Assembly (NCBI GenBank): GCA_965223305.1
Contig: CBDCWT010000036.1
Location: 62,001 to 126,000, forward strand
Direction of reading: 5' to 3'
DNA from: CBDCWT01 sp965223305
GTDB taxonomy: Bacteria > Planctomycetota > Planctomycetia > Pirellulales > Pirellulaceae
Length of the DNA stretch: 64,000 bases
Part shown: positions 9,870 through 17,648 of the stretch, piece after piece
How positions within the stretch are numbered: position 1 is the stretch's first letter
Layout: each line of letters begins with the position of its first letter
Notes under the pieces: model-generated
What the model was told of the DNA's origin: nothing
What the model saw: only the letters and a program-made list of their open reading frames with translations
Databases searched by the model: none
Made by a program: the position numbers and the translations under genes

Positions 9870-10415
9870 ATGCCGGAGAGAAGTTGGAGCTTGTTGAGTA
9901 GTCGTCGGATTCGAGAGTACGAGATCCTGAGCGTGCGGGAAGATCGTTACCGATTTGAGCCGACTGGCGCGGAGGCGGATTTTGTCGTCTGCGACTCGGC
10001 AGACTGGGTCGTGATCGTGCCGATAACTGTCGACCAACAAGTGATCTTTGTCCGACAGTATCGACATGGCGTGCGGCAAGTGGTTTTGGAGACTCCCGGT
10101 GGGATCATGGATCCCGGCGAGTCCGCACGCGACGCCGCGGCGAGGGAGCTCCGCGAAGAAACCGGCTACGCGGCTGGGGAGGTGGAGATCGTCGGGTCGC
10201 TGTTCCCGAATCCGGCGCTCAACAATGCCCGTTGCCACATCGCGCTAGCCCGACAGTGCCGCCATGCCGGTCCAGCCGAGCTCGACCCTCTGGAACGCAT
10301 TGACGTGATTTTGCGCCCCCTAGTCGATGTCGGTGCCATGATCGCCAGCGGCGAACTGTGCCACGCGCAGGCGATTGCGGCCTTTGTGATGGCCGAAGTC
10401 ATCGGCACCAAATAG
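9870..10415 (+). CDS. Nudix hydrolase, ADP-ribose pyrophosphatase-like
   Basis: A 181-residue Nudix protein. The full Nudix box is visible: GGIMDPGE...REL.EETGY (about residues 75-97), with the Mg-binding glutamates present. The preceding 'VIFVRQYRHGVRQVVLETPGG' resembles ADP-ribose pyrophosphatases (NudF/YqkG type), which split ADP-ribose into AMP and ribose 5-phosphate; the exact substrate is inferred. The ATG at MPERSW was preferred to an upstream TTG; AGAGGAAA precedes it. It converges with csrA 14 bases away. Confidence 0.85.
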   Translation: MPERSWSLLSSRRIREYEILSVREDRYRFEPTGAEADFVVCDSADWVVIVPITVDQQVIFVRQYRHGVRQVVLETPGGIMDPGESARDAAARELREETGYAAGEVEIVGSLFPNPALNNARCHIALARQCRHAGPAELDPLERIDVILRPLVDVGAMIASGELCHAQAIAAFVMAEVIGTK

Positions 10416-10429
10416 CCAGCGAGGTGCGG

Positions 10430-10657
10430 CTACTCGACGACTCGAGCGAGCTTGGGTGCAGCGTCGTCCGGCAGTTGACTGCCAGTTGCGGACCAAGGAT
10501 CGGCGGCTCCGTCCACAATCTCACGGCGTCGAATACGTACTTCCGCCGGTGCCTCAAAACCTAGCCGAACCTGATTTCCCCGGAGCCCAACAACCAGCAC
10601 CCGAATCGAGTCGCCGATGAGGATCTCTTCGCCAACTTTCCTCCCAAGTACGAGCAT
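10430..10657 (-). CDS. csrA: Carbon storage regulator CsrA
   Basis: A 75-residue RNA-binding translational regulator. It starts MLVLGRKVGEEILIGDSIRV and continues with 'VRLGFEAPAEVRIRRREI', the canonical CsrA/RsmA beta-strand core. The C-terminal 20 or so residues are an extension that varies between species. A strong AGGGAGGA site lies before the ATG, which decides the start over a longer in-frame extension. CsrA binds GGA motifs in mRNA leaders. No flagellar gene or fliW partner is nearby. Confidence 0.95.
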   Translation of the reverse strand: MLVLGRKVGEEILIGDSIRVLVVGLRGNQVRLGFEAPAEVRIRRREIVDGAADPWSATGSQLPDDAAPKLARVVE

Positions 10658-10782
10658 GTCTCGTCCTCCCTGAGTCTTGCAGCAGTACGAGTGTCCAATA
10701 CACCGTGCGGATGCTAGCAGGGGAGCGCAAAGATTTTCACATGACCGCGCTAAAGGTTTGTGAAGGTTGTCGCAAGCCTGCC

Positions 10783-10998
10783 TCAACGAGGCCCCACAGC
10801 TACCTTGTCGCCGTTGGGCTGACACGAGCCGTCAAATAGCTGACTCTCTTGGATGACGTAGCGGACGCGGCCTTCAACATCGACCAGGCCACGGATTCCG
10901 TTTGCGGCGTCATCGGATCGTATGACTTCCCGTCGTGACAAGGCGAGCGAGCAGAACTGCTCGACATCGACGGTGTGAGTCGCATGCCACCGGTCCAT
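10783..10998 (-). CDS. Small hypothetical protein
   Basis: A 71-residue polar protein beginning MDRWHATHTVDVEQFCSLAL, with no membrane segment or recognised motif. Support for it being real is an AGAGGAG site seven bases before the ATG and the same orientation as csrA, 125 bases downstream. No function can be assigned. Confidence 0.5.
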   Translation of the reverse strand: MDRWHATHTVDVEQFCSLALSRREVIRSDDAANGIRGLVDVEGRVRYVIQESQLFDGSCQPNGDKVAVGPR

Positions 10999-11101
10999 CG
11001 CGGCTCCTCTTGGTTGGAATTGAGAGTTGCTAGCAGAAAGCTGCTAGCGGCCCTCCAATTGAACCACACGATGACGGATGCAGCAACCCGCGCCCGGAGC
11101 T

Positions 11102-11275
11102 CAACTTTTGATGTTGCGCATTGCGCCTCGATCGTAGCCCGAAGCGTAAGCGAGGGAACAACTTGCGACGATACGCCAACTCCCCCTCGCTTACGCTTCG
11201 GGTTCCGAAAAACGCGACGAATTCGCCCGTTTTTCACCTGCCACCCGGCGAAAACCGCAACATCAAAAAGCTCAA
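11102..11275. repeat. R5 nested palindromic repeat, copy 1
   Basis: An outer inverted repeat (ACTTTTGATGTTGCG against CGCAACATCAAAAAG) encloses an inner hairpin whose arms are CCCGAAGCGTAAGCGAGGG and its reverse complement (11138-11202). A second copy with the same plan lies at 29.2 kb. No gene lies between 11.0 and 12.0 kb; the space is made of repeats. Confidence 0.7.
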
Positions 11276-11296
11276 TCTGCCCATCACACCGAAAGC

Positions 11297-11412
11297 CGTT
11301 AAGGACCTTTCCCTGACATTCCGCAGCTATCCGACCGTAGCCGAACCCGCCAGAGTTTGGTGGACTGCCGACTCGTCCAAATTCTGGCGAATTCGGCTAC
11401 AAGATGTACTTG
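11297..11412. repeat. R2 repeat, left copy of a pair
   Basis: It begins CGTTAAGGACCTTTCCCTGA and ends GGCTACAAGATGTACTT, with an internal hairpin of GTAGCCGAACCCGCCAGAG against CTGGCGAATTCGGCTAC. It is nearly identical to the copy at 11.57-11.73 kb, and an R1 element lies between the two. Confidence 0.75.
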
Positions 11413-11578
11413 ACCCGGATTATTCGCGAGAGGTTGTAAGTACGTTCGTGGCAAGGAAGGCGAGCAATTCTCCCGCAGGCGTATTGAAGCAATACGTCGA
11501 GGGAGAATTGTGAAGCATGACGAAGCCACGGATGGACTTACGACCTCGCAGCAGATCGCTCATGAATAATTCGGGTTA
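11411..11578 (-). mobile_element. R1 MITE-like element, reverse copy with 12-base deletion
   Basis: This is the reverse complement of the 180-bp R1 element found four other times in the window, shortened by about 12 bases just inside one terminus. Ends are TTGACCCGGATTATT and CATGAATAATTCGGGTTAA. It separates two R2 copies, so it seems to have entered an existing R2 tandem at a TTAA-like site. Confidence 0.75.
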
Positions 11579-11731
11579 AGGACCTTTCCCTGACATTCCG
11601 CAGCTATCCGACCGTAGCCGAACTCGCCAGAGTTTGGCGGACCGATTCGTCCGTAGCCGAACTCGCCAGAGTTTGGTGGACTGCCGACTCGTCCAAATTC
11701 TGGCGAATTCGGCTACAAGATGTACTTAACG
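11573..11731. repeat. R2 repeat, right copy of a pair
   Basis: It has the same start and end as the copy 280 bases to the left, but with one extra unit of the GTAGCCGAACTCGCCAGAG arm. The termini GTTAAGGAC and GTACTTAAC are an imperfect inverted repeat. Confidence 0.75.
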
Positions 11732-12013
11732 GCGTTGCATCACACGTTTCACCAACTGCAAGAACCGTGTGCGCACACAAAGCGGATTGTCAGCAGGACG
11801 ACGACGGAGTGCCAGCGCATATCAACTCAACCTCACACTTTGTACTCACCCGATTGAACCAAGACGCGCGGCGCTAGACCTACGACCACGACACTCACGT
11901 CCGGCTGGGACTGGACAGCGCGAGAATAGTTGTTGGACATTCAGGGTGAAATGCTTAGAATGGATAGATTGGTCGTTTGATTGAAACTGGATGTCGTGTA
12001 GCGAAGCGAAGCA

Positions 12014-12304
12014 ATGTACAGAGTTGGCACTCCGGTGATCTTCCGAAAGTCCAAGTGCAGCACTCACCCGGGACCTCGCGCGCGCGACGTCCGTCCGGCT
12101 CGTCGTGGCGACACCTATTCCTACTGCGTGGACAAGCTGTGGGTGGTGGTCGACCGGCCCGATTCCGAGAGGGTCGTCGTACAAACCAGGCGGGCTAAGA
12201 CTTATGTCCTCAACGTCAATGACGGCAATCTGCGGCCCGCGCGGTGGTGGGAACGTCTTCGCTATCGCCATCGATTTCCGCAGTTTTCCCCGCATTCTTT
12301 CTGA
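12014..12304 (+). CDS. Small conserved planctomycete-type protein
   Basis: A 96-residue basic soluble protein starting MYRVGTPVIFRKSKCSTHPG, with 'VDKLWVVVD' and 'RRAKTYVLNVNDGNLRPARWWERLRYRHRFP'. I recognise the pattern as a small protein family that recurs in planctomycetes; the role is unknown. No signal peptide, membrane segment or catalytic motif is visible. A hairpin with a T-rich tail follows about 90 bases after the stop. Confidence 0.7.
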   Translation: MYRVGTPVIFRKSKCSTHPGPRARDVRPARRGDTYSYCVDKLWVVVDRPDSERVVVQTRRAKTYVLNVNDGNLRPARWWERLRYRHRFPQFSPHSF

Positions 12305-12391
12305 ATGCGCTGTTCGGGCCCCGCGCGTGATGGGTGCCGCCGGAGAAAGCTGACGTTGTCAATTTCGTTTCCTTAGTGGACGATTCGTCTG

Positions 12392-12413
12392 TGACTCGGA
12401 CGCTCCCGAGTCA
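12392..12413 (+). terminator. Candidate intrinsic terminator
   Basis: An eight-base stem TGACTCGG / CCGAGTCA with a six-base loop is followed by TCTTCTTCTC. It fits a weak rho-independent terminator for the small gene before it. Confidence 0.4.
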
Positions 12414-12452
12414 TCTTCTTCTCGATCTCACGACTGCCTAGCGATTCGAGGT

Positions 12453-12725
12453 GTGATAGTGACTCCCAGCGAGAAGGGTACGTCGACCAGCGGCGAGTTC
12501 CGTACCGAATCACGTGCTCGCAGCATCATCAAGTCTCTGAGCTGGCGTTGTGTGGCCAGCGCCACAACCATCCTGATTGCCTTCTTTTACACGGGCAACG
12601 TCACTTCGGCACTGTCGATCGGGGGCATCGAGTTCTTTGCCAAGATTCCCGTCTACTACTTGCACGAACGCGGTTGGCAGATGATTCCCCGTGGAACGAT
12701 TCGGCGACTGTTCAGATTGCCGTAG
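12453..12725 (+). CDS. DUF2061 small membrane protein
   Basis: A 90-residue inner-membrane protein with the DUF2061 pattern 'RSIIKSLSWRCVASATTILIAFFYTGNVTSALSIGGIEFFAKIPVYYLHERGW'. There are two hydrophobic segments (about residues 32-48 and 53-72) and a basic C-terminus. The family is widespread and its role is unknown. The start is a GTG; a second GTG two codons later is equally possible. Confidence 0.8.
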   Translation: MIVTPSEKGTSTSGEFRTESRARSIIKSLSWRCVASATTILIAFFYTGNVTSALSIGGIEFFAKIPVYYLHERGWQMIPRGTIRRLFRLP

Positions 12726-12841
12726 CTGAATGGAGAGGACACTCCGCACTGACTTGTGGCATACTATGGGGGTCATGGACGAGTCGCCTGATGGTGCTAA
12801 GAGCACGTCCGCTAACGGGTCGAATCGTGGTGGGAACTTTC

Positions 12842-13963
12842 ATGCGTGGAACCAATCGCAGAGCGTTCTTTAAGAGTTGTCTTGTTGCCGGAGCCGGCAC
12901 TGGCATCGGGCTCGCGGCTCCGGCCACAGCCAGTGAGATGACACAAACCGTCCACGATGACATCGCCTCGGCGCTGAAGCGAGCGCCACTGCGAATGCAG
13001 TTTCGCGGCAGCACAGTCGATCAGTGCACGGCCTGGCAAAGGGCGTTCCGCACGAAACTCGACGAGCTCCTCGGAGTTTCGGCACCACCCGTTGTGTGGC
13101 GCGTGAAGCAGGAGCGACGAACGGAGTTGTCCGATCACGTACGTTACGAGCTGGTCTTGCAGGCGGATGGCATTCCTTCGGTCCCTCTCTATCTACTTGT
13201 GCCGCAGAGTTTGGCCGACGGGCAGAGGGCCGCCGCGGTTGTTTGTCTACATGGGCACGGGGACTTCGGCCATCACCCGATCGTCGGTCGCAAGGATCTG
13301 CCCGGAGTCGGCAAGGTGATTGAGGATTGCAACTGCGACTATGGGCTGCAGTTTGTCCGGCGGGGGTATGTTGTGGCAGCGCCGTGTATGATTCCATTTG
13401 GCCGGCGAGTCGACGAAGGGAAGTACGGTGGAACAGATCCCTGCGCGGTAGCTTTGGTACGGATGCAGGCGCTTGGCCAACTTCCCATCACTGCCAATCT
13501 GCGGGATGTGCGTTGGGTTATTGACTTATTACAGCAGCGGTCCGAGGTGCGCCCCGACCGGATCGGTTGTGCCGGACTTTCGTACGGCGGGCGGATGACG
13601 ATGCTTGCTTCCGCCGTCGACCGTCGAATTCGCGTTGCCGCCGTGAGCGGCGCGCTAAACCTGCTGCAGGAACGACTGTCAGCCCGGTACAGTTGCGGAG
13701 TTCAGATCATTCCGGATCTGCTCGAGTACGGTGACTATTCGGAAATTGGCTCACTGATTGCGCCCAGGCCGTGCGTTTGGGAGGTGGGTGACACTGATCC
13801 CCTGATCGTCTCCGAGTGGGACGAGGTATTTCGCGACCGACTGCGACGGGTGTATCGGGCTCTAGGGGCGGTCGACCAGCTTGTCTTCGACAAGTTCGTC
13901 GGATCGCATGTGTGGAACGGGCGACAGGCCTTTCCCTTGTTCGAGCGCGTGCTAAGAGCCTAG
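12842..13963 (+). CDS. Tat-exported alpha/beta hydrolase (acetyl esterase/dienelactone hydrolase-like)
   Basis: A 373-residue exported hydrolase. It starts MRGTNRRAFFKSCLVAGAG, a twin-arginine leader (NRRAFFK), ending near ATAS. The nucleophile elbow is GLSYGG (about residue 245), the acid is probably in VGDTDPLI, and the His in GSHVWNG near the C-terminus. This is the layout of planctomycete acetyl-xylan-esterase-like hydrolases, which act on plant or algal glycans in the periplasm; the substrate is inferred. The stop codon TAG is made by the first three bases of an R1 repeat element. Confidence 0.87.
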   Translation: MRGTNRRAFFKSCLVAGAGTGIGLAAPATASEMTQTVHDDIASALKRAPLRMQFRGSTVDQCTAWQRAFRTKLDELLGVSAPPVVWRVKQERRTELSDHVRYELVLQADGIPSVPLYLLVPQSLADGQRAAAVVCLHGHGDFGHHPIVGRKDLPGVGKVIEDCNCDYGLQFVRRGYVVAAPCMIPFGRRVDEGKYGGTDPCAVALVRMQALGQLPITANLRDVRWVIDLLQQRSEVRPDRIGCAGLSYGGRMTMLASAVDRRIRVAAVSGALNLLQERLSARYSCGVQIIPDLLEYGDYSEIGSLIAPRPCVWEVGDTDPLIVSEWDEVFRDRLRRVYRALGAVDQLVFDKFVGSHVWNGRQAFPLFERVLRA

Positions 13964-14140
13964 CCCGAATTATTCATGAGCGATCTGCTGCGAGGTCGTA
14001 AGTCCATCCGTGGCTTCGTCATGCTTCACAATTCTCCCCCGATGTATTGCTTCAATACGCCTGCGGGAGAATTGCTCGCCTTCCTTGCCACGAACGTACT
14101 TACAACCTCTCGCGACGATCTTCATGAATAATCCGGGCTA
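13961..14140 (+). mobile_element. R1 MITE-like nested-palindrome element
   Basis: A 180-base element with terminal inverted repeats TAGCCCGAATTATTCATGA and TCATGAATAATCCGGGCTA. Inside, two more pairs of arms are complementary: GAGGTCGTAAGT...GTGGC with GCCAC...ACTTACAACCTC, and CAATTCTCCC with GGGAGAATTG around GTATTGCTTCAATAC. The whole element can fold into one long interrupted hairpin. CTAG is present at both junctions. It contains no gene. The TAG at its left end is the stop codon of the hydrolase. Confidence 0.85.
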
Positions 14141-14190
14141 GAACGCTTGCCCTACTATTAAAGGTTGCTGCGTCTCACACGCCTATTTCA

Positions 14191-15669
14191 ATGCGCACAC
14201 TCAGAAACACAATCAGCTGGATTTTCCTTGCTTGGATTGTCCTCGTTTGGTCGAGTTTGGAGATTGCCGGCGCGGCGGCGGCCGCGGACAACGCTTTGCG
14301 GATCCGACCATACCAAAAGAACACGCGATACTGGCAGTACCAGGGTCGGCCCGTCATGTTGCTAGGCGCCAGCCGAACGGATCACATCTTCTTGCTCGAC
14401 GACCTCGAATCACATCTCGACGCGATCGCTGCTATTGGGGGCAACTACGTTCGCAATACGATGAGTCAACGGGAGGAGCAGCATCTCAAACCGTACAAGC
14501 TCTTGCCGGATGGGAAGTTCGACCTGAGTCAATGGAACGACGACTACTGGCAGCGTTTCGAAAACATGCTGAGGTGGACGGCGGAGCGAGAGATCATCGT
14601 GCAGATCGAGATCTGGGATCGCTTCGACTATACCGACGCGCACGGTTGGAACATCTGGCAGATGAGCCCCTGGCGACCGGCGAACAACATCAACTATACC
14701 TCCGTTGAGACCGGTCTTGCTGACACTTATCCAGATCACCCCAGTGAGGACAAGCAGCCGTTCTTTCATAGCATCCCAGGAATGCAGAAGTACCAGGCTC
14801 GATACGATGTCGTTCGCCGGCACCAACAGCGATTTGTTGCCAAACTGTTGTCGTATAGCCTGGGCTACGGACATCTTCTCTACTGCGTCAACAACGAGAC
14901 GTCTACTGAGGCCGCGTGGGGGAGGTATTGGATTCAGTTCATTAAGCGCAAAGCCGAGGAGCAGGGTGTAACTGTCTGTACGACGGACATGTTTGATGAT
15001 GCGTTCGATGCGGACAAGGCGGAGCACACGCCCGTTATTTTCGACGACGCCGAGCACTACATGTTTGCCGATGTCTCGCAGGTCAACAGCCAGATCTATG
15101 ATGACGCGCATTGGGAGAGACTTCGGTTGCTGTTGAAGCACATCAACAAACATCCGCGACCTACCAACCACGTCAAGATCTACGGCGGCGGCTACTCCAG
15201 TTGGGGGTCCGGCGCACTGGAGGATGCAGTCGAGCGGTTTTGGCGCGATTTGCTAGGAGGTTCCGCGGCTGTTCGATTTCACCGTCCACATCGAGGCAGC
15301 GGGCTCACCGAACGCACGACAGGGAGCATCAAAGCAGCGCGGCTGCTGGAGACCCTAATGCCATTCTGGGAGCTCACGCCGCGAATGGACCTGCTCTCTG
15401 CGCGCCAGAGCAACGAGGCTTACTTGGCGGCTCGGCCGGGTAAACAGTATGCGCTGTACTTCACTCACGGGGGTTCAGTGGGGCTCGATCTGTCTGCAGC
15501 CCCGGGGAGGTTCGAGATAACCTGGATCAGCGTGTCGGAAGGGGTGACTACGCGGACGACATCGGCGCGGGTCTATGCAAGAACGGAGCAGTCGATTGAA
15601 GGCGGTCGGGTTGTCACCTTGTCCGCTCCATACAAAGGCGGGTGGATCGCGGCACTGGTGCGGAAGTAG
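14191..15669 (+). CDS. Secreted DUF4038 glycoside hydrolase-like protein
   Basis: A 492-residue secreted protein. The N-terminus has a basic start and hydrophobic segment (about residues 8-30), ending near GAAAAADN, which is a Sec signal. The main body is a TIM-barrel of the DUF4038 type: 'YQGRPVMLLGASRTDHIFL', 'AIGGNYVRNTMSQREE', and 'LLYCVNNETSTEAAWGRYWIQFIKRKA', in which NNET is a likely acid position. The C-terminal 85 residues resemble the 'putative collagen-binding' beta-sandwich usually joined to DUF4038. It is probably active on a polysaccharide; the substrate is unknown. No clear ribosome site precedes the ATG. Confidence 0.83.
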   Translation: MRTLRNTISWIFLAWIVLVWSSLEIAGAAAAADNALRIRPYQKNTRYWQYQGRPVMLLGASRTDHIFLLDDLESHLDAIAAIGGNYVRNTMSQREEQHLKPYKLLPDGKFDLSQWNDDYWQRFENMLRWTAEREIIVQIEIWDRFDYTDAHGWNIWQMSPWRPANNINYTSVETGLADTYPDHPSEDKQPFFHSIPGMQKYQARYDVVRRHQQRFVAKLLSYSLGYGHLLYCVNNETSTEAAWGRYWIQFIKRKAEEQGVTVCTTDMFDDAFDADKAEHTPVIFDDAEHYMFADVSQVNSQIYDDAHWERLRLLLKHINKHPRPTNHVKIYGGGYSSWGSGALEDAVERFWRDLLGGSAAVRFHRPHRGSGLTERTTGSIKAARLLETLMPFWELTPRMDLLSARQSNEAYLAARPGKQYALYFTHGGSVGLDLSAAPGRFEITWISVSEGVTTRTTSARVYARTEQSIEGGRVVTLSAPYKGGWIAALVRK

Positions 15670-15746
15670 ACTGAGCGAGTGAGCGGTGTACCAACGCCTG
15701 GCTGCGGACCCGACGCGTTTCGGCATCGTCTACGGCCGTGTGATCC

Positions 15747-16799
15747 TCAGGCCGACCGGCGATCAGCTTCTGCCAGCCGCCGCTGGACCACCGCGTCCAC
15801 ACGATCGACCGTCAGCTCGCGCATGCACCGCTGGTGTCCGTATGGGCAGACCGACTTGCCACACGGGCTGCATTCCACCGGATGGCTCAAGTTCGTAGTC
15901 AAAGGAGGCCGAGAATCGATCCAGCGCGGGTCGGTCGGGCCGAACAGGGTGACCACGGGCACCTCGAATGCCAGAGCGAAATGCCGCGGTCCGCTATCCG
16001 TCGTCACCATCAACTGGCTTCGGCGCACGCAAGCCTTGGAGACGCCCAGTCCCAACTCCTGTCCCGCCAGGCTTTTGACGCGGGGGTGGTTTGCTGCGCG
16101 TTCGATCTGCCTTGCCGTGTCACGCTCGCCTGGACCGCAGATGATCAGCACGGCGTTTTCGCGGCGGGCCACTGCACGTCGGGCAAGCTCGGCAAAGTAC
16201 TCCGGCGGCCAGCTCTTGGCGGTTCCAACTGCGCTACCGGTGTTGAACACGATCACCTTTTGGGCCAAGTCCAGTCCGAGCTGTCGCCAAATCCGATCCG
16301 CTGCCGCTTCGTCCGCCGAGAGTGTCGCCAACTCCGTCCTTAGCTCTTCCGGTCCACAACCCAACGCATAGGCCAGCTGCAGATAGTACTCGCTAGCCGG
16401 GACGGGCACTCGCCGCCACCCCTCACGTCGTACCGGCAGAGCAGTCGTGAGCAGCGGGCGACGGCCGTTGCGCGCGTAGCCAACGCGTTGCGATGCGCCC
16501 GACAACCAGGCCACAGCAGCTGCCCAGAGCGAATTCGTCAACAAGACAAGCGTATGCGGTCGCCACTTGCGGAGACTTTGCGCTAGTGCGAGTGTGCCCA
16601 GCTGGCGATTTCCTGACCGGCGATCGCAATAGAACACTCTGTCGCACCACCCTGTGCCCGCCAAGAGGTCGGCCATCACCGGGCGCATGATCCAAGCAAT
16701 CTCGCAGTCCCGTGCATAGTGGTTCCGGAGTGCGCGGAGTGTGGGAGTTGCCATGACAACATCCCCGACCCAATTCGGAAGCAACACCGCAACTCTCAT
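15747..16799 (-). CDS. waaF: Lipopolysaccharide heptosyltransferase, WaaF-like (GT9)
   Basis: A 350-residue glycosyltransferase family 9 protein. It opens MRVAVLLPNWVGDVVMATPT, the WaaF/RfaF nucleotide-sugar binding start. In the C-terminal half are 'VIFNTGSAVGTAKSWPPEYF' and 'TTDSGPRHFALAFEVPVVTLFGPTDPRW', both typical. WaaF adds the second heptose to the LPS inner core; planctomycetes carry LPS-type genes, but the exact acceptor here is inferred. The ATG overlaps the stop of the preceding glycosyltransferase gene (ATGA), so the two are coupled. Longer in-frame starts were rejected for this reason. Confidence 0.88.
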   Translation of the reverse strand: MRVAVLLPNWVGDVVMATPTLRALRNHYARDCEIAWIMRPVMADLLAGTGWCDRVFYCDRRSGNRQLGTLALAQSLRKWRPHTLVLLTNSLWAAAVAWLSGASQRVGYARNGRRPLLTTALPVRREGWRRVPVPASEYYLQLAYALGCGPEELRTELATLSADEAAADRIWRQLGLDLAQKVIVFNTGSAVGTAKSWPPEYFAELARRAVARRENAVLIICGPGERDTARQIERAANHPRVKSLAGQELGLGVSKACVRRSQLMVTTDSGPRHFALAFEVPVVTLFGPTDPRWIDSRPPLTTNLSHPVECSPCGKSVCPYGHQRCMRELTVDRVDAVVQRRLAEADRRSA

Positions 16800-17581
16800 G
16801 GGTCGCCGGTGGGGTCTGGTCGGGCATGGCCGTTCACGAGCTGCCATAGTCGAGCCTGCTTTTGAAACGAGTAGTAGGCGATTAACGAGGCAATCTGAAA
16901 CCCCACCGCGCCGTCCAGGAAACCGCCGCGAACTAAGAAAATGTGCACGAACCTCAAGGCCGCGGTCAGATACAAACGGAAATACCCGGGCCGGCGGCCC
17001 GCTCGGTGCCAGAGCCCCGCTTGGACTCGGCAGTAGTGGTCCTGTTTGCGGAGAAACTCATCGAAGTCCCAGCAAGCAAAGTGGTTAAGGCGATTCCTGA
17101 GAACGCCCGTACGCATTTCAGCCGTGTCGATCTCTGCGTGGTCGGTGTCGCCGGCGTAGCGTCCTGCGTCCCTGCGAAAGAGACGTAACACCCTGTCGGT
17201 TCCCCAAGGTCCGTAGTGAACGCGATACCCCATGAAGTAATTGGCTCTCTTGATCCAGTAGCCGTCCGTTGTCGGATTGCCGGAGATGATTTGGCGGATT
17301 TCCTGGGCGAGATCCGGGGTCACCCGTTCATCAGCGTCCAGCAGCAACACCCACTCGTGCGTGGCTTGAGGAATCGCCCAGTTCTTGAAGTTCCCGGCGC
17401 GGATGTATTCGCGTTCGATCAGCCGGCAGCCACCAATTTCACGAATGATCTCCAGCGTCCCGTCGGTCGAGCCCGAATCGGCAATCAGGATTTCGTCAGC
17501 CAGATCTCGAACACTCTGCACGCAGGTGCGAATGTCCAGCCGCTCATTCTTGCAAGTGATCAGAGCCGTGAGTTCTGGCAT
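16796..17581 (-). CDS. Glycosyltransferase family 2
   Basis: A 261-residue GT-A enzyme similar to KdtX/WaaE-type beta-glycosyltransferases. Visible motifs are MPELTALITCKNER at the start, 'ILIADSGSTDGTLEI' (nucleotide binding) and 'WVLLLDADERVTPDL' (DxD-type metal site), then 'GYWIKRANYFMGYRVHYG' and 'NRLNHFACWDFDEFL'. It likely adds a glucose-type residue to the LPS core. An alternative ATG five codons upstream is possible. It sits between the ABC exporter (67 bases) and waaF (four-base overlap). Confidence 0.88.
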   Translation of the reverse strand: MPELTALITCKNERLDIRTCVQSVRDLADEILIADSGSTDGTLEIIREIGGCRLIEREYIRAGNFKNWAIPQATHEWVLLLDADERVTPDLAQEIRQIISGNPTTDGYWIKRANYFMGYRVHYGPWGTDRVLRLFRRDAGRYAGDTDHAEIDTAEMRTGVLRNRLNHFACWDFDEFLRKQDHYCRVQAGLWHRAGRRPGYFRLYLTAALRFVHIFLVRGGFLDGAVGFQIASLIAYYSFQKQARLWQLVNGHARPDPTGDP

Positions 17582-17648
17582 GGTCAGGTGGCCCATCGTG
17601 ATTGCCAACCACGCAAGCTGCCTCGTTGCCCGCGGTCGACTATTGCCC

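Noticed and set aside
13961..14140. R1 as an integron attC site or retron msd region
   Set aside because: The ends lack the RYYYAAC / GTTRRRY core sites of attC, and no integrase or reverse transcriptase gene is visible nearby.
14410..15171. A 253-codon frame opposite the DUF4038 gene
   Set aside because: It is the antisense shadow of a clear secreted protein, with no ribosome site and no recognisable domain.
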